This document shows positions 1 through 7,129 of a stretch of 10,077 nucleotides of DNA, piece after piece. Where the stretch lies: positions 1 through 10,077 of the forward strand of contig JAJRWO010000179.1 in NCBI GenBank assembly GCA_024276775.1, given 5' to 3'. Within the stretch, counting starts at the first letter, position 1; each line of letters starts with the position of its first letter. The position numbers were made by a program, and so were the translations under genes. Source of the DNA: Gammaproteobacteria bacterium. GTDB lineage: Bacteria; Pseudomonadota; Gammaproteobacteria; Tenderiales; Tenderiaceae. The notes under the pieces are model-generated. The model was not told the origin of the DNA. It saw nothing but the letters and a program-made list of their open reading frames with translations, and did no database searches.

Positions 1-495
1 CAACGCAAAAAATCAGTCCGCCAGAAACTGAACGCTATCGATCTGGAGTTTAGGGGTAAAAATGTACTGTTGGTGGATGACTCGATTGTTCGCGGTACGA
101 CCTCGGAGCAGATTATTCAGATGGCTCGCGATGCCGGTGCCAAGAAGGTCTATTTTGCCTCAGCCTCACCTGCCATTCGTCATGCCAATGTCTATGGTAT
201 CGATATGCCAGCCAAAAATGAGCTGATTGCCTATGGACGAACGGATGATGAAGTTGCTCAAGTTATTGGTGCTGATAAAGTGATCTACCAGGATCTGGAT
301 GACTTGCTGGAATCAGTGCGCAAACGTAATCCTGACCTGAAAGACTTTGATACCTCAGTGTTTGATGGTCGCTATGTGACGGGTGATGTTGATGATGCCT
401 ATTTTGTCAACGTTGAACAGCTACGTAATGATTCGGCCAAGGCAAAACGAGGCAGTAAAAATACAGACATTATTGATTTGCATAATTCACCTTAG
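1..495 (+). CDS. purF: Amidophosphoribosyltransferase, C-terminal part (5' truncated by window edge)
   Basis: PurF catalyses the first committed step of purine synthesis: glutamine plus PRPP gives 5-phosphoribosylamine, in the cytoplasm. The reading frame is open from base 1, so this is the last 164 residues of a protein that is about 505 residues in E. coli. Visible are the basic stretch QRKKSVRQKLNA, then the PRPP-binding loop VLLVDDSIVRGTT at fragment residues 22-34, followed by the family segments AGAKKVYFASASPAIR and NVYGIDMP. The C-terminal tail RNDSAKAKR...DIIDLHNSP resembles the E. coli end. The N-terminal glutaminase domain and the start lie outside the window. The next gene, cysQ, converges on it with 88 bp between the stops. 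No strong terminator hairpin is visible in that gap. Confidence 0.97.
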   Translation, partial: QRKKSVRQKLNAIDLEFRGKNVLLVDDSIVRGTTSEQIIQMARDAGAKKVYFASASPAIRHANVYGIDMPAKNELIAYGRTDDEVAQVIGADKVIYQDLDDLLESVRKRNPDLKDFDTSVFDGRYVTGDVDDAYFVNVEQLRNDSAKAKRGSKNTDIIDLHNSP

Positions 496-583
496 GAACG
501 AGCACGCAATAATGTCCCTGTTGGGCACCTTACCCTCAGCCCGACTTTCTCCCTTTTTATCTGCTTCAATGATGACATATTTC

Positions 584-1399
584 TTAGATCGAAAATTTAT
601 CAGGGATACAATCACGCCAGTTATGGCGCGGATCACCAACGCTGAGAAAGGGTGGATTAAGCAATGAATCTTTGGTGTTGTAAAGCAAGGGTCGCAGGCT
701 CATATCGGTCAAACCACCGCCAGCCTCTTCAAGAATACACTGGGCTGCTCCCGTGTCCCATTCTGAAGTTGGCCCGAAACGGGCATAGATATCGGCCCGG
801 CCTTGAGCGACATAACAAGACTTGAGTGAGCTTCCCAATGACAGGACACGGTAGTTGTCAAAAAAATCCAGAAATTGATAAAACACGGGCATTCGTTGCG
901 AACGACTACCGGCAATAGTAATGCTGCTGCTTCCATCCCACCGCCGTGACTGGATTGGCCGGGGGTTTTGGCCTGTTGCTTCAATGGTTGCGCCACCACC
1001 GGTCACTGCGGAATAACAGTCCCCACTAACGGGTACCTGTATTACACCTAACACTGAGCGATGGTTTTCAATCAGAGCGATATTAACGGTAAATTCACCA
1101 TTGCATTTTATAAACTCTCGTGTGCCATCAAGCGGGTCTACCAGCCAGTAACGTTGCCACTGCGAGCGCTCTTCAAAATCAACCACCTCGCTTTCTTCCG
1201 ACAACACCGGCCAGCCGGGGGTCAATTCAGCCAAGGCTTTACTAATAACTTCGTGAGCAGCAACATCGGCTTCAGTCACTGGACTGTTATCACTTTTTTG
1301 TTCAATGCAATAATGACCCTGATAGAATTTCATGATGGCATCACCCGCTTGACGAGCAATGACCTTCACGGGCTGCAATAATTCGCTGTATTGATTCAT
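584..1399 (-). CDS. cysQ: 3'(2'),5'-bisphosphate nucleotidase CysQ
   Basis: CysQ hydrolyses adenosine 3',5'-bisphosphate to AMP. This clears the by-product of PAPS-dependent sulfate reduction and of ACP phosphopantetheinylation. It belongs to the Mg-dependent, Li-sensitive inositol monophosphatase superfamily. From the chosen ATG the protein is 271 residues (E. coli 246). Metal-site motifs are in order: SPVTEAD (39-45), VLSEESE (65-71), WLVDPLDGTREF (85-96) and EWDTGAA (213-219). The frame stays open upstream to a GTG at 1513, adding up to 38 residues. The ATG at 1399 was chosen because an AGGAAG ribosome site sits just before it and because the alignable CysQ sequence (ARQAGDAIM) begins soon after. 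A SuhB-type phosphatase is less likely given the CysQ-like flanks of the DPLDGT motif. The gene converges on purF and lies 253 bp downstream of the thioredoxin-like gene, so it may have its own promoter. Confidence 0.93.
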   Translation of the reverse strand: MNQYSELLQPVKVIARQAGDAIMKFYQGHYCIEQKSDNSPVTEADVAAHEVISKALAELTPGWPVLSEESEVVDFEERSQWQRYWLVDPLDGTREFIKCNGEFTVNIALIENHRSVLGVIQVPVSGDCYSAVTGGGATIEATGQNPRPIQSRRWDGSSSITIAGSRSQRMPVFYQFLDFFDNYRVLSLGSSLKSCYVAQGRADIYARFGPTSEWDTGAAQCILEEAGGGLTDMSLRPLLYNTKDSLLNPPFLSVGDPRHNWRDCIPDKFSI

Positions 1400-1401
1400 C
1401 G

Positions 1402-1407
1402 CTTCCT
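1402..1407 (-). promoter_or_regulatory. Ribosome binding site that decides the cysQ start
   Basis: On the minus strand this reads AGGAAG, with its AGGA core 4 nt from the ATG at 1399. The in-frame upstream candidates (GTG at 1513 and nearby ATGs) have no comparable site, so the shorter CysQ is preferred. The spacing is on the short side of normal. Confidence 0.6.
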
Positions 1408-1652
1408 GGCTGATTTCAGTCAATTGTAGGTTTTTGGAATGACCTGTCTCATTGCTGTAAAACTCAAACACGCATAATAAATTCGTTACCATTGGCTTCA
1501 TAAAGCTTGCCACTACTCACCGAAAACCCGGAGTGTGCATTCGCACTTAAATAATAAACTGCTAGTGATAATTGCGGTTATAAATTTCTTTATCCTTAAT
1601 CCTTATTCGATTTCACCTTTAACTTTTTGTAAAAATTATATGATATTTATGC

Positions 1653-1997
1653 CTAAGGCATTTCTTCTGCAGGAGATGCCAGAGACTGCTTAATTGAGTT
1701 TTCTAGTGCCTCAATATTTGCTTCAGATTGAAGTGCTGAGTGATATTTTCCGTTGTGATAGAGAAACAGAGATGGCAGGTGGAAGACATCAAATTCTTCA
1801 GTTAGCGCTTGATCCAGCCCGGCATCAATCTTAAATATCAAAATATCAGGGCGTTGTTTGCCGAATTGCTCTAACACTTTGTCCCAGTATCGACATGACA
1901 TACATTCCTTGCTGGAAAAAAATACGATTGCATTACCCGCTGTTGACTCAAGTGTCTGATGAAACTCGAACTGTTCAAGTGCGTTTACTGCCGTCAT
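1653..1997 (-). CDS. Thioredoxin-fold protein with a CMSC active site
   Basis: This is a small cytoplasmic protein of 114 residues with no signal peptide. The thioredoxin fold is supported by a beta strand NAIVFFSS (22-29), a redox motif C32-M-S-C35 followed by RYW, a second strand ILIFKID (52-58), and the cis-proline loop HLPSLFLY (73-80, Pro75) followed by the HNGKYH turn. The usual WCGPC is replaced by ECMSC, so it is a thioredoxin-like protein and not a housekeeping TrxA. Its substrate cannot be told from sequence. The start is well supported by AAGGAG seven nt upstream (2005-2010). It lies 62 bp downstream of the DUF192 gene on the same strand and may be the last gene of that operon. The stop codon falls in the loop of a small 5-bp hairpin, too weak to call a terminator. 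Confidence 0.8.
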   Translation of the reverse strand: MTAVNALEQFEFHQTLESTAGNAIVFFSSKECMSCRYWDKVLEQFGKQRPDILIFKIDAGLDQALTEEFDVFHLPSLFLYHNGKYHSALQSEANIEALENSIKQSLASPAEEMP

Positions 1998-2059
1998 AAT
2001 GGCGCTCCTTATTAAGACCTGTGGTTCAACGATAATTCAACAGACTTGGCCATGCAAGC

Positions 2060-2518
2060 CTATTTGGAGCCTACAAATATAAAGTTATTGCCGATCTGAA
2101 TGTTGAATTTTGTTGCTGTGCCCCCGGCTAATTCCAGAGCAAATAGGGCCGGGGTCTTATTTGTATACATTTTACAGTTAATTGAAACACAAGGTCGAAT
2201 ATTAGGATATAGCTCAATTAATCGACCATCGCTATCAAAAAAGAGAAGATCAAGTGGGATAAGGGTCTGCTTCATCCAGAATGAAATAATTTGTGGTTCA
2301 TGGTAAATAAATAACATTCCTGAGTTTTCGGGTAATGATTTTATATGCATTAAACCCCGGCTACGCTCTGCTTGGGTGATGGCAAGTTTGACGGTAAATA
2401 ACTGATCGTTGATATTGATTGTCACTTCATTTGCAAATACGGTTGTATTGTTCAGTAGCAACCAAAGCAAAAAGAGCAAGGAAGTGATTGAATGTTTAAT
2501 AGAGCGAGATATTTTCAT
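2060..2518 (-). CDS. Secreted DUF192 (UPF0127) family protein
   Basis: This protein of 152 residues begins with a signal peptide: basic start MKISRSIKHS, hydrophobic core ITSLLFLLWLLL, and a likely cleavage after VFA29, so the mature part should be periplasmic. The mature part carries the DUF192 signature: QAERSRGLM (49-57), SGMLFIY (66-72), FWMKQTLIPLDLLFFDSDG (80-98) and the C-terminal ALELAGG (127-133). It also has a cysteine pair, C110 and C115, before KMY. The family has structures but no settled biochemical function as far as I know, so none is assigned. Its first 23 bp overlap the 3' end of yceF, which implies joint transcription and perhaps translational coupling. No clear Shine-Dalgarno precedes the ATG, which fits coupling. 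The neighbouring thioredoxin-like protein lacks a signal peptide, so the two should sit in different compartments. Confidence 0.88.
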   Translation of the reverse strand: MKISRSIKHSITSLLFLLWLLLNNTTVFANEVTININDQLFTVKLAITQAERSRGLMHIKSLPENSGMLFIYHEPQIISFWMKQTLIPLDLLFFDSDGRLIELYPNIRPCVSINCKMYTNKTPALFALELAGGTATKFNIQIGNNFIFVGSK

Positions 2519-3077
2519 TGCCCAGCATCGCTGTTAAACGGATTAAAGGTAAACCAATCAACGTATTTGGATCATCACCTTCCAAGCGTTCAAATAAGGT
2601 AATCCCTAAACCTTCTGATTTGAATGAACCGGCACAATTATATGGCTGCTCTTTATTTAAATAACCGTCTATTTCCTTGCTGCTGAGCGTGCGAAAGTAG
2701 ACAGAAAAGGGGCTGACTTCAATTTGCAGCTTACCTGTGCTTGAATTGAGCAAAACCAATGAAGTAAAAAAATCCACTTGTTTACCTGACGCGGCTTGCA
2801 GTTGCAGGACTGCGGTTTGGTGTTGGCCTGGCTTGCCGAGGATGTTGCCATCCAGCACGGCACACTGATCAGAGGCGATAATTAATGCATTGGGGTGTCT
2901 TACAGCGACTGCGCTGGCTTTTTCTTGTGCTAATCGGGCAACAAGTTGTTGGGGGGGTTCGTTGGACTGTGCGGTTTCATCAATATCTGCTGAGTCGCAG
3001 ATGAATGCTAATCCAAGTTTTTTTAATAATTCACGGCGAAATGGTGATGAAGACGCCAATACAAGTTGTTTATCCAT
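2496..3077 (-). CDS. yceF: Maf-family nucleotide pyrophosphatase, YceF type (7-methyl-GTP pyrophosphatase)
   Basis: YceF-type Maf proteins hydrolyse the modified nucleotide 7-methyl-GTP to the monophosphate and are thought to keep it out of nucleic acids. The protein is 193 residues, close to E. coli YceF (194). It shows the Maf nucleotide loop LVLASSSPFRRELL (5-18), IDET (32-35), the catalytic-region SDQCAVLDG (69-77) and GKP (81-83). The subfamily-specific tail CAGSFKSEG (148-156) then FERLEGDDPNTLIGLPL marks YceF as opposed to the dTTP/UTP enzyme YhdE. A TTG at 3080 directly precedes the ATG. The ATG was preferred because AGGA at 3086-3089 lies 8 nt before it. It starts 38 bp after pycB and overlaps the DUF192 gene at its 3' end. 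In E. coli yceF is divergent from yceD; here pycAB sits between them. A G7/C7 run at 2951-2957 is intact in frame. Confidence 0.93.
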   Translation of the reverse strand: MDKQLVLASSSPFRRELLKKLGLAFICDSADIDETAQSNEPPQQLVARLAQEKASAVAVRHPNALIIASDQCAVLDGNILGKPGQHQTAVLQLQAASGKQVDFFTSLVLLNSSTGKLQIEVSPFSVYFRTLSSKEIDGYLNKEQPYNCAGSFKSEGLGITLFERLEGDDPNTLIGLPLIRLTAMLGNENISLY

Positions 3078-3115
3078 CAAGCCTATCCTGGCTAAATCCT
3101 GTTAGCACGATCACT

Positions 3116-4942
3116 TCAGGAACTAGACTCTATTTCAATTAAGGTTTCATCAGGATTAACCGTGTCACCCTTTTGAATGTGTACGGCGATAATCTTGCCG
3201 GAAATGGGTGCCTGAATCTCAGTCTCCATTTTCATCGCCTCGGTCACCAGCAGGGCATCACCTTCTTTTACTTCGTCACCTTCATTAACAAGCACCTCGA
3301 CAATAGTGCCTGGCATTGAAGTGGTAACATGGCCCGGTTGTTTTGCCTGTGGCCGTTTGCTGCCCTTGATTTTGGCGGGTAGCGCTTCGTCGCTGTCGGC
3401 AAGGCCGATTTCTTCCAGTGTTTCCACCATAATCTCTTCTGGTATGCCGTCGACGGAGACATAAAAGGGGCGGCTATTGTCTGATTTGTGACCTGTTCCG
3501 GTGACTTTGATGTTATAGGTTTCGCCGTGCATAGTGACATTGAATTCAACCGGTGTTGCGCTGCTGGCATCGTTTGGAACAACAGCTTCAAGTGGTTCTG
3601 GTACCAAGGTTCCCGCTTGGCGTTCTTCAAGAAATGTTCGGCCAACATCGGTGAACATGGCAAAGGTGAGTATGTCTTCTTCAGTTCTCGCTAGATCAGC
3701 AATGTCTTGACGCAATTTATCCATTTCGGGTGGCAATAAATCAGCCGGGCGACAGTCAATCACGTCCTCATTACCGATGGCCATTTGTCTAACCGTTTTA
3801 TTCACTTTACCGGGTGCCTTGCCGTAGCGACCCTGGAGATAAAATTTAACTTCGTTACTAATATTTTGGTAACAAGCACCTGATAGTATATTTAAAACTG
3901 CCTGTGTGCCGACGATCTGTGAGGTTGGGGTTACCAATGGTGGATAGCCCAGATTTTCACGTACTCGCGGAACTTCTTCAAGGACCTTATTCATACGCTC
4001 CAATGCCCCTTGTTCTTTCAGTTGCAGAGCAAGATTTGAGATCATGCCGCCAGGAATTTGGTTGACTTGTACCCGGGTATCCACACCGGTAAAGTCGCTT
4101 TCAAAACGGCCGTAATTTTTTCGCACAGTAAAAAAATAAGCGCCAATTTTTTGTAGCAGTTCAAGATCCAGGCCTGTGTCATGGGGAGTATCTCTAAAGG
4201 CTGCCACCATGCTTTCAGTCGGTGGATGACTGGTGCCACCTGAAAAAGTTGAAATGGCGGTGTCGATATGGCGGCAGCCGTGTTCAATTGCTTTGAGGTG
4301 ACACATTTCCGCCAAGCCGGAAGTTGCGTGTGAATGCAAGTGAATCGGAATATCAACGGCTGCTGTTAACGCATCCACAAGGTTCGCCGTGACCGTTGGT
4401 GTTAACAGGCCTGCCATGTCCTTGATGGCGATACTGTCACAGTCCATGTGTTTAAGTTCTTTTGCCATTTCAGTAAATGTCGCAATATTGTGGACTGGGC
4501 TGGTGGTGTAGCAGATTGTCCCTTGGGCGTGTTTACCCGCTTTTTTAACGGATTCAATTGAAACGCGCAGATTACGTGTGTCGTTCAGGGCATCAAAGAC
4601 ACGAAAGATGTCGATGCCATTTTTCGCAGAACGTTCAATGAATGCCTGCACCACGTCATCGGAATAGTGGCGGTAGCCAAGCAGGTTTTGGCCACGCAAA
4701 AGCATTTGTAATGGCGTGTTTGGCAAGGCTTTTTTTAGCATGCGCAGGCGTTCCCAAGGATCTTCCTTGAGAAAGCGAATGCAAGCGTCAAAGGTTGCGC
4801 CGCCCCAGACTTCCAGTGACCAGTAACCGACCTGGTCAAGCTTTTCACAAATTGGCAGCATGTCTTTTGTGCGCATGCGAGTGGCAATGAGCGACTGATG
4901 ACCATCACGCAAAACAGTGTCGGTAATATGTACTTTATCCAT
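3116..4942 (-). CDS. pycB: Pyruvate carboxylase subunit B (carboxyltransferase plus biotin carrier; OadA-like)
   Basis: This subunit transfers CO2 from carboxybiotin to pyruvate, giving oxaloacetate. From the ATG at 4942 it is 608 residues, close to the 607 I recall for P. aeruginosa PycB. The carboxyltransferase domain begins with ITDTVLRDGHQSL (6-18, metal ligand Asp13), then GGATFDACIRFL, MLLRGQNLLGYRHY, IAIKDMAGLL (Lys174, the carboxylated metal-bridging lysine of the family) and HLHSHATSG (His201, His203). A biotinyl domain ends the protein with EAMKMET, biotin on Lys571. The same architecture is found in the alpha subunit of the Na+-pumping oxaloacetate decarboxylase. The adjacent biotin carboxylase gene, and the absence of oadB and oadG nearby, favour pyruvate carboxylase. 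An in-frame TTG at 4969 would add nine residues and overlap pycA; neither start has a good ribosome site, so translation may be coupled to pycA, whose stop is 16 nt upstream. Confidence 0.93.
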   Translation of the reverse strand: MDKVHITDTVLRDGHQSLIATRMRTKDMLPICEKLDQVGYWSLEVWGGATFDACIRFLKEDPWERLRMLKKALPNTPLQMLLRGQNLLGYRHYSDDVVQAFIERSAKNGIDIFRVFDALNDTRNLRVSIESVKKAGKHAQGTICYTTSPVHNIATFTEMAKELKHMDCDSIAIKDMAGLLTPTVTANLVDALTAAVDIPIHLHSHATSGLAEMCHLKAIEHGCRHIDTAISTFSGGTSHPPTESMVAAFRDTPHDTGLDLELLQKIGAYFFTVRKNYGRFESDFTGVDTRVQVNQIPGGMISNLALQLKEQGALERMNKVLEEVPRVRENLGYPPLVTPTSQIVGTQAVLNILSGACYQNISNEVKFYLQGRYGKAPGKVNKTVRQMAIGNEDVIDCRPADLLPPEMDKLRQDIADLARTEEDILTFAMFTDVGRTFLEERQAGTLVPEPLEAVVPNDASSATPVEFNVTMHGETYNIKVTGTGHKSDNSRPFYVSVDGIPEEIMVETLEEIGLADSDEALPAKIKGSKRPQAKQPGHVTTSMPGTIVEVLVNEGDEVKEGDALLVTEAMKMETEIQAPISGKIIAVHIQKGDTVNPDETLIEIESSS

Positions 4943-4958
4943 GAGAGTTTTAATTTTA

Positions 4959-6377
4959 TTATCGTCCAAGATGTGCGGCTATTGCCACGCCGATTGCGGC
5001 GGCCAATTCACGCGGGGCACGCTTAATGGAATAATTCACTAATTCAGGGTGGCTTTCAACAAAACTGGTATCGAATACACCATTCTGAAATTCCTGTGAT
5101 TTAACAATTTCAATTTGGTAAGGAATGGTGGTCTTGATGCCGTAAACGCCAATATCATTCAGCGCGCGCTCAGCCCTATCTAACAGGTCATCCCAGGTTA
5201 GCGCCCAAACGGTCAGTTTTGCGCACATAGAGTCGTAGTAGGGGGGGATTTCATAGCCGCTATATATGGCAGCATCAGTACGAACGCCCGGGCCACCTGG
5301 CGCAAAATAGCGGGTTATTTTGCCAAAGCTGGGTAGGAAATCATTTTTTGGATCTTCTGCATTGATGCGGAATTCCATAGCGAAACCACGCAGCTGGATA
5401 TCTTGCTGGCCAAAACGCAGCTTCAGTCCCGAGGCGATGCGGATTTGTTCTTGCACAATGTCGACACCGGTAATTTGCTCTGAGACGCAATGTTCAACTT
5501 GCAGTCGGGTGTTCATCTCCATGAAATAGAAATTATTTTCATGGTCGAGTAGAAATTCTACTGTGCCAGCATTTTCATAGCCAACCGTCTTGGCCGCACG
5601 CACCGCCAGGTCGCAAACATAGGTGCGCTGTTCATCCGTTAATTGCGGTGAAGGGGCTATCTCGATCAATTTTTGGTGACGTCGCTGGATAGAACAGTCG
5701 CGCTCAAACAAGTGAATTACATTGCCGTGACTATCTGCCAGTATCTGCACTTCGATGTGACGAGGGTTTACAACACACTTCTCAATGAAGAGGTCTGCAC
5801 TGCCAAAAGCCTTGGTTGCCTCTGAAATAACACGGTCATAGCCAGGCCCCAGGTCGGCTTAATTTTCACAGCGTCGAATGCCGCGACCACCGCCACCTGA
5901 AGTGGCTTTGAGCATGACGGGGTAACCGATTTTGGCGGCGCAGTGGATGGCGGCCTCAACGGATTCAATATTACCCTCACTGCCTGGTGTCACCGGAATG
6001 CCCGCATTGATCATGGCTGTGCGGGCTTCAACTTTATTGCCCATGTGTAAGATGGTTGCGGCATCAGGGCCAATGAATTTGATCCCGCGGCGCTGGCAGA
6101 TTTCGGCCAGTTGTGGGTTTTCAGACAAAAAACCATAGCCCGGGTGAAGGGCGTCACAGCCAGTGGCGATGGCTAGATTAACGATTCGATGGGCATTTAA
6201 ATAGCCAGCAACGGTTTCAGGGCCAAGGTTATAGGCTTCATTAGCCTTTTTGACGTGTAAGGAGTGGCGGTCAGCATCGGTATAAATAGCCACAGATTTA
6301 ATGCCCATTTCAGCGCAAGCCCTGACTATCCTGACTGCAATTTCCCCCCGGTTAGCAATAAGTATTTTTTTTATCAT
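4959..6377 (-). pseudogene. pycA: Pyruvate carboxylase subunit A (biotin carboxylase), interrupted by one in-frame TAA
   Basis: PycA uses ATP and bicarbonate to carboxylate the biotin on PycB. Apart from a TAA at codon 173 (5859-5861), the frame is open for 471 sense codons, the usual PycA length. The first 172 residues hold the N-terminal domain (KKILIANRGEIAVRI, HPGYGFLSEN) and the start of the ATP-grasp domain with MLKATSGGGGRGIRR (155-169). After the stop the same frame continues with VISEATKAFGSA, EKCVVNPRHIEVQIL, CSIQRRHQKLIEIAPSP, MEMNTRLQVEH and FRINAEDPKNDFLPSFGKI, ending in the PycA-like SFVESHPELVNYSIKR. No insertion or deletion is needed across the stop. A single base change from CAA, AAA or GAA, or a sequencing error, explains it. 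The nearest alternative start after the stop is a GTG at 5750, which would lack the glycine-rich loop and should be inactive. The ATG has no clear Shine-Dalgarno. A promoter lies at 6449-6477. Confidence 0.88.
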
Positions 6378-6448
6378 ATTGATTTATAAGTGTATTTTAT
6401 TTGTATACGCAAGTGCTTCGGTCAATGTCCCCGGCGTTCCGTTAGCAA

Positions 6449-6477
6449 TTTCTACGAGAAAGCCTATCCCAAGTCAA
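6449..6477 (-). promoter_or_regulatory. Predicted sigma70-type promoter for pycA-pycB
   Basis: On the minus strand TTGACT (6472-6477, 5 of 6 to consensus) is followed after exactly 17 bp by TAGAAA (6449-6454, 4 of 6). The expected transcript would start near 6442 and leave a leader of about 65 nt before pycA. A 5-bp inverted repeat, TTTCT-ACG-AGAAA (6449-6461), covers the -10 box and could be an operator. This is a sequence match only. Confidence 0.5.
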
Positions 6478-6516
6478 GTTATTGTCGGATAACAGAGTGA
6501 GAAATAAGAAATGTCT

Positions 6517-6545
6517 TTGACAGAATAGGGTATTCCATTTATCAT
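6517..6545 (+). promoter_or_regulatory. Predicted sigma70 promoter for yceD-rpmF-plsX-fabH, with a dyad in the spacer
   Basis: TTGACA (6517-6522, perfect) and TATCAT (6540-6545, 5 of 6) are separated by 17 bp, the best promoter match I found in the window. The spacer holds a perfect 5-bp inverted repeat, GAATA-GGG-TATTC (6523-6535). The -10 box ends only 8 bp before the yceD ATG, so transcription would begin at or within a few bases of the start codon. Confidence 0.65.
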
Positions 6546-6553
6546 TCGCCGCC

Positions 6554-7072
6554 ATGCAGGAGCAGCAGTTACCCACCCTAATAGCCCCCTTCAAACTGGC
6601 TCGTCAAGGACAGGAATTACGTGGTGTCGTCAGTGTCAATGGCTTGGAACGATTGGCAACGGTTTTAAGTGATGATAAAGGTCACATTAACGTTTTGTTG
6701 CAGTTTGGCAAAGATCAACAGGGCAGTAACCTTGTGCGTGGGCATTTAAGCACCAGGGTGAATATGGTTTGTCAGCGTTGTATGAAGCCTATGTCCGTAA
6801 ATGTTGATACGAACGTATCACTGGCTATTGTTGCCAGTGAAGAACGTGCAATGCAGCTGCCAGAAGGCTTGGAGGCGTTGATCGTTGAGGAAGAACCCAT
6901 GGCTTTGGCCAGGATGATTGAAGATGAATTAATGCTTGCCTTGCCTATCGTTACATTGCATGAAAATCGAGACTGCGAACCTGTTTTGAAGAAGTTGCAG
7001 GAAGAGACAAACGTCATCGAGCAGGCGGAGAAAAAGGTTAATCCGTTCGCCGTGTTGTCAGGTTTGAAATGA
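6554..7072 (+). CDS. yceD: YceD family protein (DUF177), 23S rRNA accumulation protein
   Basis: YceD is a small cytoplasmic protein linked in E. coli to accumulation of 23S rRNA and nearly always encoded just before rpmF. This copy is 172 residues (E. coli 173). Family marks are VCQRCMKP with the cysteine pair C73/C76, MIEDELMLALPIV (121-133) followed by an H..RDCEP segment, and the C-terminal NPFAVLSGLK. Upstream in the same frame there is a TGA at 6518 and no other start codon, and the N-terminal LPTLIAPFKLARQG aligns with homologues, so the ATG at 6554 is the likely start. It has no Shine-Dalgarno: the preceding bases are the promoter -10 box and CGCCGCC. It is the first gene of the cluster, 57 bp before rpmF. 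Confidence 0.92.
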   Translation: MQEQQLPTLIAPFKLARQGQELRGVVSVNGLERLATVLSDDKGHINVLLQFGKDQQGSNLVRGHLSTRVNMVCQRCMKPMSVNVDTNVSLAIVASEERAMQLPEGLEALIVEEEPMALARMIEDELMLALPIVTLHENRDCEPVLKKLQEETNVIEQAEKKVNPFAVLSGLK

Positions 7073-7129
7073 CAACACAAGTTATTCAAGTAAAGTAAGC
7101 ACAGAAAAGAAAAAATAGGAGTTTTAAGT

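Noticed and set aside
496..583. Possible terminator between the convergent purF and cysQ genes (CCC/GGG and GGGC/GCCC short arms, followed by a T-rich stretch)
   Set aside because: The arms are only 3-4 bp and the T-run is not directly behind the stem, so no convincing hairpin can be drawn.
1400..1513. N-terminal extension of CysQ from a GTG at 1513 or ATGs just after it
   Set aside because: The frame is open but the extra residues match nothing I know in CysQ, the candidates lack ribosome sites, and the ATG at 1399 has AGGAAG before it.
1535..1546. Small hairpin GTGC-ATTC-GCAC
   Set aside because: Only 4 bp of stem with no T-run behind it, so it cannot be called a terminator or operator.
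1592..1605. Tandem ATCCTTA repeat (two 7-bp units)
   Set aside because: Two short units in AT-rich intergenic DNA are likely to be chance.
1605..1633. Promoter-like boxes for cysQ on the minus strand (TTTACA, 17 bp, TCGAAT)
   Set aside because: The -10 box matches only 4 of 6 and lies more than 200 bp from the gene in AT-rich DNA where such matches are frequent.
2951..2957. G7 run in yceF, and a similar G7 run at 5241-5247 in pycA, as frameshift hot spots
   Set aside because: Both genes read in the correct frame across these runs, so no frameshift is present in this sequence.
6511..6528. Five-codon ORF (MSLTE) upstream of yceD
   Set aside because: It overlaps the -35 box and lies upstream of the predicted transcript start, so it would not be transcribed from that promoter.
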